From Fomes fomentarius (Eukaryota > Basidiomycota > Agaricomycetes > Polyporales > Polyporaceae), in the NCBI GenBank assembly GCA_022606135.1, contig JABYQN010000008.1:1550001-1614000 (forward strand): a DNA stretch of 64,000 bases, in the 5' to 3' direction. The position numbers were made by a program, and so were the translations under genes. This document shows, in pieces, positions 1 to 12,958 of the stretch. The first letter of the stretch is position 1. Every line of letters starts with the position of its first letter. The notes under the pieces were generated by a model. The model ran no database searches. It was not told the DNA's origin and was given only the letters and a program-made list of their open reading frames with translations.

Positions 1-57
1 TCCGCACCGGAATAAGAACGAAGAAAGCAATCGCAGACGATGAGCATGCCACGGCAC

Positions 58-1408
58 TCATGCCTTGAGAACAGAAGGCCACTGCATCTGCGGCTGCGGG
101 CGCGGAACGAGGTCAGGGCGACCGAGGGAGATGGCGAGCCCAGTGAGGAGCATGTCGTAGCTCCAATCGATGCCAACCCACAACCTCTTGTCGCTGACGC
201 CAAGATAGATGGCGTTCTGCCACAGGCCAATGACGGTACCAATCATGGCCACGATCGCCTGAAGAGTGAAGCGCGCGGCAAGGCGACGACTGGTCTCGAC
301 AATGTATTGTGGGTTCTTCGGCTGCGGGTTCTCCGCAGTGGGGAACACCACCGTCGGCTTGGGCACGGGGACGAGCTGGTCGAGAAGCCACGACACCTTG
401 TGGGTGTACAGGGTCTGTAGGAGATACATGAAGGATGCAGGGTGGGGAACAGCAAGCGGGACGACGGGGAGGTTGAGGGCGATTCCAGAGACGCCAGCAC
501 GGTTGGAGACCGTCGTTTCCTGAACGTTGGTGGAGGATGGGAGAGGAAACCACTTCGCGCAATGGGTTGCGAGAACGAGGTTATGTGCGGCGATGAGGGA
601 AACCTTGCGGCGACCAGTCTCCATGTTGACACCCATACCCCGGGTGACAGGTTGGGAGACAGGGAGATCCCATATAGCGAGGACATGGGTGGGGTGTGAC
701 GGAGGAAGCGTCGACGCAGACTGCATCTTTGTGTGATCTGCGATTATGACATTGACCTCATCCGGTAGTGCGGCACGGTGGCCCATGGAAGAAGATCCGA
801 CTCGTGCGTTCTTGACCAGGTTCCACATCCTGTACATGACAAGAACATTGAGTATGAGGAGGAAGAGGAAAAGAAGAAGAAAGGAACACGTACGATTCGC
901 CAGCGACCTCCAAACCCTGCATGATGTAGTCCGTGGGCGTGTCAACCAACTCTGGGTTGCACGCGTCGATGTTCTCGCGTTGGACGGGAACAGGCCACAC
1001 CTGAGGAGGCGGGCGACGGAGGAAACGAGGGAAGTGCCACATACTCGGAGCAGGGAGCGGCTTCGCGGAGGAGGAAGTAGTGAGCTGAGAAGTCGCCTGG
1101 GTCTCGTTCACAAGTTCAAGAGGTTCCGACGGAGCGGAAAACTCGATGGATTGAGGGGCCACAGGCTTGATGGGTTTGGACACGAGCAGTGCCTTGCTGG
1201 CGCGTCGCTGCGCGTTCTGGACGACCTTCTTGACCTTGAGAGGGAGCGCGCCGCTCACAACACGAGCGCGTCTCCGCCTAGAGGCCTCACGTGCGGAGAC
1301 GAGTGCGTCTGCCTTCTTGGAGTGCGCAGTGGGCGGGAGGTTCTCGGTGTTTGAACTCTTGCGCATGAGGAAGCGCTTGCCCAGGGGTTGGCGGATGACG
1401 GTAGACAT
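58..1408 (-). CDS. clp1: Clp1-like (clampless-1 family) protein
   Basis: Two exons (1408-894 and 829-58) join in phase across a 64-nt intron with donor GTACGT and acceptor TACAG, giving about 428 aa. The N-terminal 110 residues are basic and disordered. The C-terminal half carries the conserved-looking part, with LPVVPLAVPHPASF, LYTHKVSWLLDQLVP, FTLQAI, GLWQNAIYLGVSDKRLW and a final DMLLTGLAISLGRP stretch. From memory this order resembles the basidiomycete Clp1 family (LP.VPL..P...F, LYT.....LL..LLP, GLW.N...LGV.D..LW). Clp1 is needed for clamp-cell formation and dikaryon progression in Coprinopsis and Ustilago. No catalytic motif or membrane helix is evident. It reads toward the left window edge and is complete. 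The gene model is firm; the family name is a pattern judgement and needs a profile search. Confidence 0.62.
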
Positions 1409-4400
1409 GGGGAAGGCAGGGATGGAGTAGCGAGATTCGAGACGGGGAGTGCTGAGGACGATGAGGCGACATGGGTCCCGTTATAAACAGGGAGGATGTT
1501 GGAGGATTGAGTTACGTAACGCGATTGCAGAATTGCCTTGGATGGCCTTCCCGCTGTAGGCGGATGTTTGGTTGCGTGGGCGTGCCTTTGGCAGACCTGC
1601 CCAAGATGGCAACTCCCCGTGGGCGCATCCCGCTCGCGTCCGCCCATCCATCACGCGCCCTCCCGACAACTGCAATCCGCCAAAGCGTCCTTTTGTTTTC
1701 TTGTCCTGGCCTCTTCCTTGCAGTACCTATGAATGGACCAAGGCCATTTTGCGGCACCAATCGACAAAGCGAACAACAGTAATCGCTGGTCAGTCGCTCG
1801 TGAAGCCGGTCTAGGCTGCCCCTTTCGTCACGATTTCGCGACCGCAAGGGTGGCCTTACAGCACAAGACATGCTGCGCGTTTGGAGAATATGCCGAACTA
1901 GCAAGACATAACATGCGTGTCCCATTCCACGTTCGGGATACTTTCGCTTAGGCAGGATGTGCATAGGGGACAATAGTCAAGTCATGCGGTCGACATCTTA
2001 CCCCAGGTATGTCTTCCGCATGATCCACCATTGTCCACTTAGCCCAACCACACCGATATGCGTATGTCGACGCGCGACAGCCTCATTTTACTGCATGAGC
2101 TCACCTGGGATATACGGGCCGCATTACTTGTCATCTCGCTGCAGCTGGCAGTGCATATGTGGGGCCGCACGCTGTCCGCGTTCCGATCAGGGCTTGATAC
2201 GGTCAAGAGTCCCACAGCACCTCGTCCTAGTCCTAGAACTACTGGTTTCGCTATCAATCACTACGTCGGTCGAGTGGGAATATGAAGAAAATCCACCTAT
2301 ACCTCGGGTACGGTTGTACCTTGTCCGGAAGCGTTGAGTGTAGGTTGGAATCTTGAATGCGGGACGCAAGACACTGCCGAAGCGCATGTACGGGTACTCT
2401 TGGTGAGTTTTCCTCCTAAATCGCCTTGATATTGTTCTTCCTGCCTTTCGTCTTTATTCGCCTTGGCGCCACTCGCATCAGTTGTGCGTTCAGCCCCTTG
2501 CCTTGAATGTTTCTGTCTTTGAAACATGGGATCATACCCGCGAAACCCAGATTTTCTAAGGGACGTATGAGTTGAGTCTTGAAGAACTGGGACGTTTGAA
2601 CTCAGTCTCGCCGATTTTGATGAGTTTGGATCTTGTGGGATTTGATGTTGCGCACACATGTCTCATTCATGGTCTTGTTCGCCTATCGGCTGGGCTGACT
2701 TGGATCCCATAGTGGACATCCATGCACGCATCGCCGAGTATAGTCGTGGGCGGTAGCGTAAAAGCTCCGCATCTGCCGTTGGAGCAGGATGTATGCGGTG
2801 CAATAGAAAGATCATTGAATGTCGAGCGGTCCTGCACACTGAATCGATAGCATTGACTTGCAAGTTGTGGAACGACAAGCTCCCGTCCAAGATATCGATT
2901 GAGTCTTGTCTTGCCAAGTACGGAAGCTTCTTTGATGTAATGCACTGCGCCGATCCTGGCGTCAATCTCGGTGCCAGAGAATTCGGTCAATGCGTCGTAG
3001 CTTCCCCGGTAGTTGTAAGTACCCCGAACATTTCGTGAATCCTGGCTCATTTTGCTCCCTCATAGAGCGTGCGACCCCAGAACGAGACTACGGGCTCGGA
3101 CACGTGCGACCCATGGTCATGTGGGAGACCCGCCTGCGAAGCTTCGCTTGTGGTGGATGAGTGTTCAGTAAGGAAGAACGTGGACAGTGTGGCAACAAGG
3201 TTCGATAGCCCGTGAAGATTGGCCAACCCAAGTTCAAGTTAATCCAACGACTCTTCGATACGCCTGGACCGACCGTGGACCTGGGGTATGTGCTTGCTCG
3301 AGTTCTTCGATTTCGCGTTTCGGGCCACCATGTATGGTGGAATTCGGACCTTGTTGACAACCTAGTAAGACTCGACAACACGTCAATTCACGGTGAGTGC
3401 GAGCTCCCTTCGTTCCTGCACAATAAATTAGCCGCTAACATCGTCGGCACTTGTTGTGTCGCAGTGGAAGCTTACGCCTTCGTTGATCGGCTGTCAGCCA
3501 CCGGCATAAGCGAGAAGCATCCACTGAGGCAAGCCAACAGATCCTTTGTCTCCAATCCATGGTGGGCTGTGGTTTGAACCACGCGTCACGTCGGAAGTCT
3601 CAGCGATTCAATGGGCTTCTTGCACTGGTTGGCTGGTTAGGCCGCCGCCTTTGTCCCTTGGAAGCGTCCGAGTCGCGGGATCGCGTTCAGCGCATTCTGC
3701 ATGGCCAGGACCACTTGGTATATGCCCCCCTCTATACCGATATACAGGGGAGGTGAGTGGAAGAAAGACAAGTGGCTCACTTATCCCGATGGTCCTGGTT
3801 ACGATTCGAGGACACCGCACTGTGCAACACGAGCGCGCACATGCCATACTGTGCTTGTCTTCGTGATCCTTCGGTCGACGTACGTCACCCTACTGTGAGG
3901 GGAGGAGTGAGGGGCTTGTAGCCTCCGGGTGAGGGTTGGTGGAAGAGAGATAGAGAGAGAGAGGCTGACCAGCCCAGATGCGTTATGTTCGGAACGTGGT
4001 CATTACCCGTTTTGGCATATCCTTGGTCACAGCGCTGGATATCCACCACGCTTCGTGGCTCCCGCGCGGCTGCCCCAGACGGTATATGTACATCGGTTAG
4101 GTTGACTATGTACTGTGAATGAACGCAAGTATAGCATGCGGGTATCCTGTGAAATGAGACTTCGATGAGGTATCCTTGCTAAGGACTTGCTAGTAGTAGG
4201 CGTTAGTGAAGTTGAGCGCCGTAGCGGCGAGGTGTAAAGCCATATATTTAGCACTTTACTCTTTCACGTACACGTACTCTGATTGTACACTGAGTTCATG
4301 CTACGTCTTAGAATGTCGCTTACAATTCAGGCCCAGTATGTGGGATATATCCGTCCGTCAACGTGTTACGGGTCCGTGTGAGGCGGAGCGCCCACAATCA

Positions 4401-4694
4401 ACTCGAGCAAACATTGCGAACGCGTCTGTTGACTCTAGCTGCATAGTCATGTGATCGTGGTGTGCGTTGGGAACGCAGAAGCGCGTCATTCCAGTTGAAC
4501 TCACTGCAGTTCGATTTCACTTCGAACTTAGAGACCGAACTTGGATCACTTCACCCGCTGCCATCCGCCCTACTGCTTTCTCTGCACACCCGAGACCGTC
4601 GTATCTCTCTTATCCTCTACATCGCACCGCGTCTCAACATCAAGACTAAGACCTCGACCGACATAGACGCACACCGAACTGGCATGCCGACATA
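1409..4694. other. gene-poor interval
   Basis: About 3.3 kb between the divergent clp1-like and SAP genes. All open frames are short, overlap on several strands, lack paired splice signals and resemble no family I know. A GA-rich microsatellite lies at about 3948-3963. The two ends must hold the promoters of the flanking genes. No RNA gene or repeat is evident. Confidence 0.6.
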
Positions 4695-7600
4695 ATGGCG
4701 ACGACAACACAAATTTTGTTCAACTCGCCCGCCCTTCATTCGCTCAAGCGCGACCAGCTTGTCAAGTTGTGCAAAATACACTCCATCAAGGCGAACGGCA
4801 AGAACTCCGAACTCATCGAACGGCTCAAGCAGCGGGCACAGGAGTTACCCCCGGAGGCCGCGCTCGAAGAAGTCGAAGATGACGCGATGGAGGGCGTCCA
4901 GCGAGATGGGCCCGAACCCGACCCCACTCCTGAACAGCAGGAACAGCACCTACGGCAACAGCATCAACAGCAAGGCGAAGACGAAGACGATGATGATATG
5001 CCCGGAGGCATGCCCGTGGACCCTCCCGCGGACGCGCAACAGAACACGATTGAGCCCGACCAGGGCCAGGACTTCGAGATGCAAGACGTCGTGCTGACCT
5101 CCCGCTTCTCCATACCGCGCCCGAGCGAGCAGTGGGAGGTCGTAATGGAGGACATTGAGGAGGTGGACGAGACGATGGGCACTGCTTCGTCCAAGGATAG
5201 CCTCCGGACGGCGTCGAACAGCAATGGGGAGTTTGGGACGCATTCATCGAAGAGTGAGTGCTCCGGCTTCTCATCATGTTTACAATCTTCTGTTTTCGAA
5301 GATCAAGTGGTTGAGTTTGTGTCAGTGATATACTTCTGTCTGTGCGTGCAGCGGCCATTAATGGAGGAAGTCGCGGGGCGTGCAGTCAACATCATGTCTG
5401 GACGAAGGCACGCTACGCCTCAGTGTTCGTTGTGTCTCGCTTGACACTTCTCATGCTGTTTTGTCTCATCATGTCGACCTCTGGGGCTGACCAGCCCATT
5501 TACTCAAAGTTTGCTTTGGAGAAGGTGACCGGTTCGCTGCAGGCCCTTTGATATTGGTCGTCATGACTTTGTCTGCCTTCGTGCTGGGATCACACAACGA
5601 TGATCCCATTCAATGCATTGCTTTGTGGCCTTAACTTGGTGCTTCGGCTTTACCACAGGCTACTCTCTGGTAAAATCACTCACGTCGACTGTTGCGATGC
5701 TTTGTCCTTTCACTAGTGGATGTCCTTTTGCTGATCGTTGCACGTCTACCAGCCTCTGTCACTTCCTCCATCAGGGCCCTCGCCACCTCACTAGGCATCA
5801 AGCGGGTCACCTCCAAATCAAGCCACCACTCGCAAGACATCGACAGCGACGCAGAGGGCAGCAAGATGCCCTCATTCTCACCAGGAAAACTATTCGGCAG
5901 CATCAAGGGGCGCGACTCGCTCGCAGAGCATGCGACACCCTACTCCGAGATCCCGCCTTCGGACACTCTGCCCGAGACAGACCACTTCAAGTTCTCCACG
6001 CCCGACGCGAGTATTCTGGACATGACCGAGGAGCCCGACGCAGAGGAGAGTGACGAGACCGGGGCCATCTCGCTCCCGAAACCCGCTCCGCGCATGGGCG
6101 TGGCACTCGGGGCCGGCGTGAAGAGCACGATTCGTTTGGTGTCGCACCCTGCGGTTTTGAAGACTGACCATGACGCATACATGAGCCCCCCGCGTCTGCC
6201 CGTGTTCAAGACGGACTTCGACCTCGCGGTGGGCACGCCTGGCACGATACGGACGTTCAACATGTGGCCTACGACCCCGCGTTCCTTTGCAACGGACACG
6301 TCAAGTCTGTACCCCAAGCTGCCGCTCGAGGATCTGAAGCCACGCAAAGGCGAGGCGGACGATGACAAGCCGATCCCGGGTGGTTTGGACATGCCCACTA
6401 CAACACCTGCGAAGACACCCGTCAGGACTGCGGCCAAGGGTATGGGATCCTCGACATCGGAATCACAGGCCGTGAGCACTCCGGGACCGGTCGACGAACC
6501 TGACATCTTTTCTCCCGCGAAACTCAGAGCTGCTCCCAGCGGTGTCGCCACCCCTGCTGCTTCCACTAGCCGTGCGACCCTCCCTCGCAGCACGCCCTTC
6601 CTGTTTGGGTCGCCTCTCCCCCGACGGGACCCTGCGACCACTGCGAAAACGGTGAAATCGGTTGCTGATAAGGAGGACGAGGAGACTGTCGGCGTGTCGA
6701 ACGCCGCGTTCGACGGAGTCGCACAGTCCCTCCTAGAGGAGATGCACCGCCGACTTGCGGAGCAAGAGAAGGAGAGGGGAGACGACGGCAAAGATAACAT
6801 GTCCTCCGCGCAACCGCTCTTCAGTGGAACGTTGTTCGGCGCACCGTCTGCAACTGCGGGTGCTGGGCCAAGCACGACGCAGGACCGGTTTGCGAAAGCG
6901 CACGATGCGCACTTCAGCAAGATGGACTCAATCGCGACCCACTACGCTGCGCGGCGCCCGAATAAGCGCAAGTCCGATGCGCTGGGGTCCCGTCCGACTG
7001 CAGGGCAGAAGAGGCGGAGTAGCGCTGCGGGCGCACGGGTCATCAGCGTTGGGGCGCGCAAGAGAAATGCTGTTCTGGGAGGGTTTGGTGGCGACGAGGA
7101 TGAGGGGGATGAGAGCGCGGCTGAAGAGGAGGGAGGTGATGAAAGACCAGATGAGGATGATGGGGCGCGGAGGTCGAGCAAGCGAATCAAGATCACACAG
7201 GGATGGGATGTGCACAAGGGACAGAGAGTGTCTATTGCACCCCCGCCTCCTTTGCCATGTGCTGATGAGGAGAAGGTGCAGAAGAGGCGTGAGGCGGCTA
7301 AGCGTGAGCTTGAGGCTGCGAAGGCGAGGAGGCGGAGCAGTCGAAGACGATCGAGTTTGGCTGTGCCTCCTGGTAAGTCTGTACTTTTAGTCGTTGAGGA
7401 CTATACTAACGTCTTCGCCGTCGCAGCGAAAGCCAAGACGTCGAGGTTCGGCTTCTTGGCCTCTGCGAAGTCGCTTGTGCGCAATGTGTGGAACCTGGGT
7501 GGGGGTAGCAAGGCTAAAGCTGCTCCTGCCTCTAGCATCCCACTCCCGAAGGTATCACAGATCCCGAGCATCGCCACGCATGTTACCGCAGACAAGAAGG

Positions 7601-8754
7601 CGGAGAAAGCGAAGGCTGATGCTGCGCAATACACCGCTGCTGCGAGGAAGGCATCTGGTTCGATACCTCGTGCATCTTCTGTTACATCAACCACGAATAA
7701 GTTGGTCAAGCCTAAGCCGGGAGATGCGAAGTCCGCTGGTACCCTGACGTCTGTAAAGTCCACCAACTCACGTGCTCGGTCCCCTATCCCTCCTTTCACC
7801 GCACCCTCTGGCACCGTCAAACCTACGACCACTGTGGGCACTGCCCGTTCTCGTGTAAGCAGTACGAATGGTAGCTCCGGAACAGCGGCTTCCCGTCAGA
7901 CCACTCGCACCAGCACCGTGTCGTCGATGGGCACGCGGTCGAGCATGACTGGTACTTCCACTGCTGTGTCCTCCGTTGGTACCCGCCGAAGTGTTGCAAG
8001 TACAAACACGCTTGCGTCTTCCACCTCAAGCAACAAGGCAGATGTAGTCGAAGGTAGTCAGCCCAGTTTACGCAAGCGTACATCGTCACTCCTCGCACCC
8101 ACCGCAAGCTCTCTGGCGAAAGCTAACACTGCGATCAAACCATCCAAATCCGGGCGCACGTCTGGCCTCCCTTCGGTCGCAGAGACCCAGAAACCCAAGC
8201 GCACGGGCATTATCCAACCTCGAGTCTCGTCCTCGAAGGCTACCATCGCTCGAGCGAACAGCCCCATGTCACCGCCTCCCTCCAGGATCTTCAGTCAGCC
8301 GCTGACAAACCTCGTGGACAGCAGCCCGACTTCCTCGACCAGCGCGACGCCCGTGCATCATCCATCGCTCACCGCCGCGGCGACGTCTATCATGGGCAGC
8401 GTTGACCCCGCCAGCTCACCATCGAAGATCCCCCGGCCGGCGGTGTTGCCCCCAAAGCCGAAGCAGTTGGTGGCACGCAAGCCACGCATATCCCGTTCAC
8501 GTGTTATCGCGAAGCTCGGCGCACGGAGGGCTGCTGCTGCCCAAGGGACCGCACTTGGCTCACCGGCAGGTGGCCGGATACGCTCGAGCACCGGTGCACG
8601 GAGGTCGTTCGGAGGCGTCAAGTCGCACAGGGCGAGTACTGGCTCTGAAATCACGCGCAGTGCGGCGATGAAGAAGCGGGCTAGGCAGAGCGAGTACATC
8701 CGCCGCAAGAGCCGGACGACGAGCGAGAACGAGGCCGTTGCTGCTGACGACTAA
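4695..8754 (+). CDS. SAP-domain protein, large and disordered
   Basis: The start at 4695 opens a SAP motif at residues 12-46 (HSLKRDQLVKLCKIHSIKANG, then SELIERLKQRA), a helix-extension-helix DNA-binding fold of chromatin proteins. An acidic, glutamine-rich stretch follows. Exon 1 ends at 5253 (AAG A, donor GTGAGT). One or more introns and probably a small exon beginning at 5352 occupy 5254 to about 5750, which I could not resolve. The long final part runs to the stop at 8752-8754. It contains PGKLFGSIKGRD, repeated proline/threonine motifs, basic clusters (RRSSKRIK, KARRRSSRRRSS) and a long Ser/Thr/Ala-rich tail ending in a basic patch. A 54-nt intron at 7373-7426 has no stop and is a multiple of three, so naive translation reads through it. 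Likely a nuclear chromatin-associated protein; its role is unknown. Confidence 0.8.
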
Positions 8755-9393
8755 AGACTTGGCTGGGCTGGCGGAAGACAGCGACGATGTATGTATGATT
8801 CGGAGACGACGACGGTGCCTGATGTGAGGCTTAGATTCGTGCCTCGGTCTCGGTGTTATTTGACGTTATTGTATCCCTTTAACTCTGCCTGCACGGACGA
8901 TATTCGTGATTGTACTGATTCGTTTCTCGCTTTGATGCTATCGACTCGGTTCCTACTCTTATTACTCGTACTGTATAGTCTTGTGAATGAGAACAATGAA
9001 ATTACGCTGGCCGTGTCATCGCTCTGCTGGGTTCCGCGTCACTGTCGCCTGATAATTGCCGTTAATAGTATTGTACCACACCGCAGGATGCCGGCACCGT
9101 TCCGGATCGCCCAAGATTCTTGGGCAGTACATACACACATGCTCGCACCTGTTTGAATCCGACGAGTCAGGGGAAGCCTTTACGATAGAACCCCGAACAA
9201 TGGTCGGCCAACCACCCACAGGGTGTTCTGGTGCGTGCGGCAGCGGACTTTGTCCACCATGCGTATGATTGACGCTGCACTCCTAGAAAACGAGGCATGG
9301 GTGGCGAATCGGAGCGGAAGGATGTGACTAACCGTGCGGACTTCGCGCGATTGCTACACCTGAGGACGTCCGAAGGAATTAGGCATAATTTAT
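8755..9393. other. convergent 3' region
   Basis: Interval between the SAP gene and the convergent gene ending at 9394. It presumably holds both 3' UTRs and terminators. No further gene is supported. Confidence 0.5.
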
Positions 9394-10465
9394 TCAGCTC
9401 GTACTTATTGAAGCTTTCTGGTAAGGCTCTGTTGTAGCTTCCGAAAGAGATCCTGTATACGGGTCAACCGCAATCCAGTGCGTGGCACGGTTGATTACAC
9501 TGACAGCTATTGCTTGGAGGATCTTGGGCTTCCTCCGCCGCTCGGAAAAAGGTCCATAAGACGTGTACTCTGAGGGCTGGTTGACTAGTTCTTCGTGCAA
9601 CAAGTCTTCTTCGGTCGTCATTGGCTGTGCAGCAGTCAGCGAGGCTGTTCCGCCACTAGACATTGTCTCGAGGTACTGACAGGAAGCACCGTCATATACT
9701 CCTCCCCATCACGGATTTCGAGTGAGAACTGTCGGTAAGGGTACCTCGAGTTGGTGGACGATCGCGAAGCAGTGCTATACCGCCTTGACATGGGCGGGGT
9801 CGTGTTTCGTACGTTTGACATATTGGGTTCGTGAAGGACTTGTATGCGGCGGGATCCGAAGTCAATGACCAGCTGCGGGTGATACAGCATTAGTTTCCGC
9901 AAGGAAAATGACGGCATCAGGAGCACGTACTTCCGCAAGCCGAGCGAGCAGTCCAGAGGACTGACCGCGGGCTGAAGAGGTCAAGTCACTGAGCCAAGGA
10001 AGCAGCAGAGAGCGTCTCGGCGTTTGGCGTATTGTGTTTATAGGGATTGGCAGGTGGCGCGGACCTGCAGGGTCAGGAGAGCTTCGCACTGGATGATAAA
10101 CTCTGTCCGATTCCCATGCCGCCGTGGCACTCGTTGCTTCCACTAGCCCGGGCGTTCCACCGAGTGGACAGAGGGCGCACTTTCTTAAACATGCGGCCAC
10201 CCAGCCTCATGCCAGTGCGGCCGCGGTGGCAGTATCAAAACGTAAGTAGAGTCGTAATTAGCAGGAATCGGGGAACCAGGGCCACCTGGGGCAAGAGAAA
10301 CATACTAGGGGCGCCTGGAGATGCAGCTGTGAAGCCTGGCGTCAAATCGTGCTGCTTCGTGCAGTGGGTTGCGCTTCCAATGGGCAAGCACTTGTTCTGA
10401 ATCAGGCCGGAAATCCATCTCCTCCCGAGCTGAGCTTGGAATAATGACGGCGCTGAGAATGTCAC
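9394..10465 (-). CDS. unknown spliced gene, start unresolved
   Basis: Three splice junctions agree in phase. An exon ending in GDLTPGF..SPGAP has donor GTATGT with a CTAAT branch site near 10258. A central exon, perhaps starting at about 10211, ends at GLLARLAE (donor GTACGT). The next runs from LVIDFGSRRIQVLHEPN to EEYMTVLP (donor GTCAGT), and the last starts PMTTEEDLLHEEL and ends at 9394. The product would be about 270 aa or more with no membrane segment. Conserved-looking cores are LVIDFGSRRIQVLHEP and SVINRATHWIAVDPYTG. I recognise no family. The frame upstream of 10465 is closed by a stop without an ATG, so a further 5' exon is likely. It lies downstream of SLX1 on the same strand. Confidence 0.5.
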
Positions 10466-11188
10466 ACCACTGCCATGGACGGATTCACCTTTCTCAGTCG
10501 TGGGCGCCCGTCAGAAGTGACGACCGTAGTTAGGTCATTAGTTATCATCACACGAGAAGGTAAGACGGATTTAGGGCTGCAGGAGGGCCCGTCAACTGGG
10601 CGGGGTGCAATGTGTGCGAAACGTGCGTCGTCTGACCAGCGTGTCGGCGTCGCAGCGAGGTGGATAGTTATTCATTCCCTTCGTTCGATCATATGGAATA
10701 CAACAGAAGCCGCGGCGATTCCAACGATCTTGTCATCACGTAGATCACAACATGGAAGTCTACGAGAAGAATGAAGATGTCAGCGGCGAAGATGTGGGCG
10801 GTAGGAGTCTTACGCAGCCATTCCGAGCGCATCAATCAGAGATTATGACCAATTCATTATCCAACATGCCCAGGTCTTGTCCTTGGTCATTCGTGGGCCC
10901 ATGTGGCGGTGAAAGCGGTGGCAGGTCGGGAAATGGCCTTAATGTTGACTTTGCTTGCGCAGCACGCAAGAGATGTTCCTGCACTCGAAAGCCATCGTCC
11001 GTGGTCCTAGTATCAAGCCTGTCCGGCTGCGCGTCAGAGGGCCTTCCTAGGAATTCCGCAGCACCAAGAGGATCGACAGCACGCAAGCCTAGGTTGCTCC
11101 TCGCGTCGTCGGAGTGTAGTTTCCCTGACATTTGAGGGGTATCGTGAGGGAGTCTTTCATGGAACTTCTTTCTGTTACCGCGCAGATC

Positions 11189-12958
11189 CTAAGATAAGAA
11201 CGCGAAGTAGTCTGCTGACGTGAAAACGAACCTTGTTCCTCCGCCGCCACCTACGGTTACCGATCTCGGCCTCTCGTCACGCTGGCCCGCGAGGACATCC
11301 ACCGCATTCGAAGTTGGGCTGTGAGAGCCATCTTGACGAACTCGGCCGCCCTCATCAGGAACCAGGCGTACTGGGCTTCCCAGAGCGTCCATGGAAGGTC
11401 TAGTACCATCTTTGGCCCCAGCGCGTGGGTAACTGGGGAGAGGCTGTGACGACACAGGCCTTGAGGACGCCTTCGCATGTAAGGCTGAGTGCCACTGTGG
11501 GCGTCCATCGTCAGAGTCCTGTTCATCATCAGAAATGTCGCTGATAGCGTCGAGATCGAAGTGTTCTCGTTCATCACTGGATGCATGAGTAACCATCGTC
11601 GTATACGGCGCTGCTCTGGAGGGACCGGCAGCTGCGCGTGCCCTGGATCGCTTCTTGGGTGCACGGGCTGCTGCTGAAGGTTTGACAGTCTTAGGGACAG
11701 GTTGCGTAGCGTCGTCTTCAATATCGGCTCCAAATAGTTGCCCGAGGTCTTCCTCGCGATCGTCTGCGTCTTCTAGCTCCGCGTCTGGTGTGACACCGCC
11801 GTCTCGGCGTCGATAGCAGCCGCGAATGATATCGCCCCAAAGGATGTACGAGTGGCACGACTTGCAATTTCCGCCACGGGGAATGATATCCGAGTTTGAC
11901 GAGCTTGGCTCGGTGTCGAGGAAGTGACGGGACAGGCAAGGAAGATGAGACACGCCGGTGCATGAGTCTGTAGGACACAGCGCCGTTGAAAGAGGATCCT
12001 GAGATGAGGATGTCATCGATGTGGTCACGACATATATATGATCAACTAACAGCATCATGTTCAATAGGCTCGTGGCAGATGGAACACCGAAGGACAGTTC
12101 CGGAAGAGAAGACTGTAGATGCCTTACGAAGATGTGCGGAGGTAAAGTGTCCTAAACACGAGGAATCGTGTTGTAGCATCCGCGGAACACTAAGACCTCA
12201 TTTTCAAACACGTACCATCCGTAATATCGATTGGCCCAGCACGGCCGGAGCCAGACTTGCCGGACTTACCGTCAACGCCCTCAAGCTCGGTAATAACCTT
12301 CAGCCCCGGAGGTAGAGAGGACATTCCCGCAGCTATGGCCGCTTTGTTCCAGATCTTCTCCGCCTCCTCTGTGAACAACTTGACAGACAAGGGCCAAGTA
12401 TTGTAGGGGTGTGAGGACACCATGCTGCGGGCAACTCTGTGGGCATCGCACATCAGAATTGTAGCACGAGTGGCAGAGGTGGCACTGACCGGACATTTGC
12501 GTTCATGTATCTGAATTTCCCACTGGGGTTGAAAGCAGCCTGGCCGTCGGTGGCGCGGAGATGGCGGGAGATGTGTGGATGCTGCCAAGCCCATTCGAAC
12601 TGGAGCGCCGCAAGCTTGGACGGAAATCCATGTATAATCATTTGCATGACCCACGGTCGATTGTACTTCGTTTTCCAAGCTCCCTGAGATATCTCGCCAT
12701 TGTGTTGCCTTTGGAGGCGCAATCAGCATCACACGTTTCGTGGTTGTATCTCAGAGTATATGTATATACCGGATGCGCCTGGGCGGGCTGGGCGTACTTC
12801 CAATATATGTCCTGCGTTCGTATCAACATGGTGATCCATCCTTCTCGATGAGGAACGTACGCGGTGGCGCGGGGTGTTCGCACACTTTTCAGGAGGTAAC
12901 AAGCGTAAAACGCCGGAAATCGATGGTCTGTCAGTGATGACTTCGTTGTCCGCGGCAT
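11189..12958 (-). CDS. slx1: structure-specific endonuclease subunit SLX1
   Basis: Catalytic subunit of the SLX1-SLX4 nuclease, which cuts branched DNA such as 5' flaps and Holliday junctions in the nucleus. Six exons join in phase: 12958-12861, 12811-12770, 12708-12490, 12436-12216, 12112-12051 and 11998-11189, about 483 aa. The N-terminal GIY-YIG nuclease shows [28 protein letters not shown] (catalytic Arg region) and [10 protein letters not shown] (metal-binding Glu). Next comes the SLX1 linker [20 protein letters not shown]. The C-terminal RING-like finger has [41 protein letters not shown] and the signature [12 protein letters not shown]. The 42-nt second exon encodes the YIG part and is easily missed. 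The acidic, low-complexity C-terminal extension of about 200 residues is long for the family. An optional extra 3' exon may reach 10832. Its start lies 502 bp from the divergent TOF1 start. Confidence 0.95.

Noticed and set aside
3715..3760. CCCCTCTATACC / GATATACAGGGG near-palindrome
   Set aside because: A weak hairpin with no neighbouring gene it would serve.
1481..3900. Many 60-150-codon frames on both strands
   Set aside because: They overlap each other, lack consistent splice sites and show no recognisable motif; treated as non-coding.
5940..6920. 326-codon minus-strand open frame inside the SAP gene
   Set aside because: It lies antisense to coding sequence with strong codon bias; composition explains it and it shows no family resemblance.
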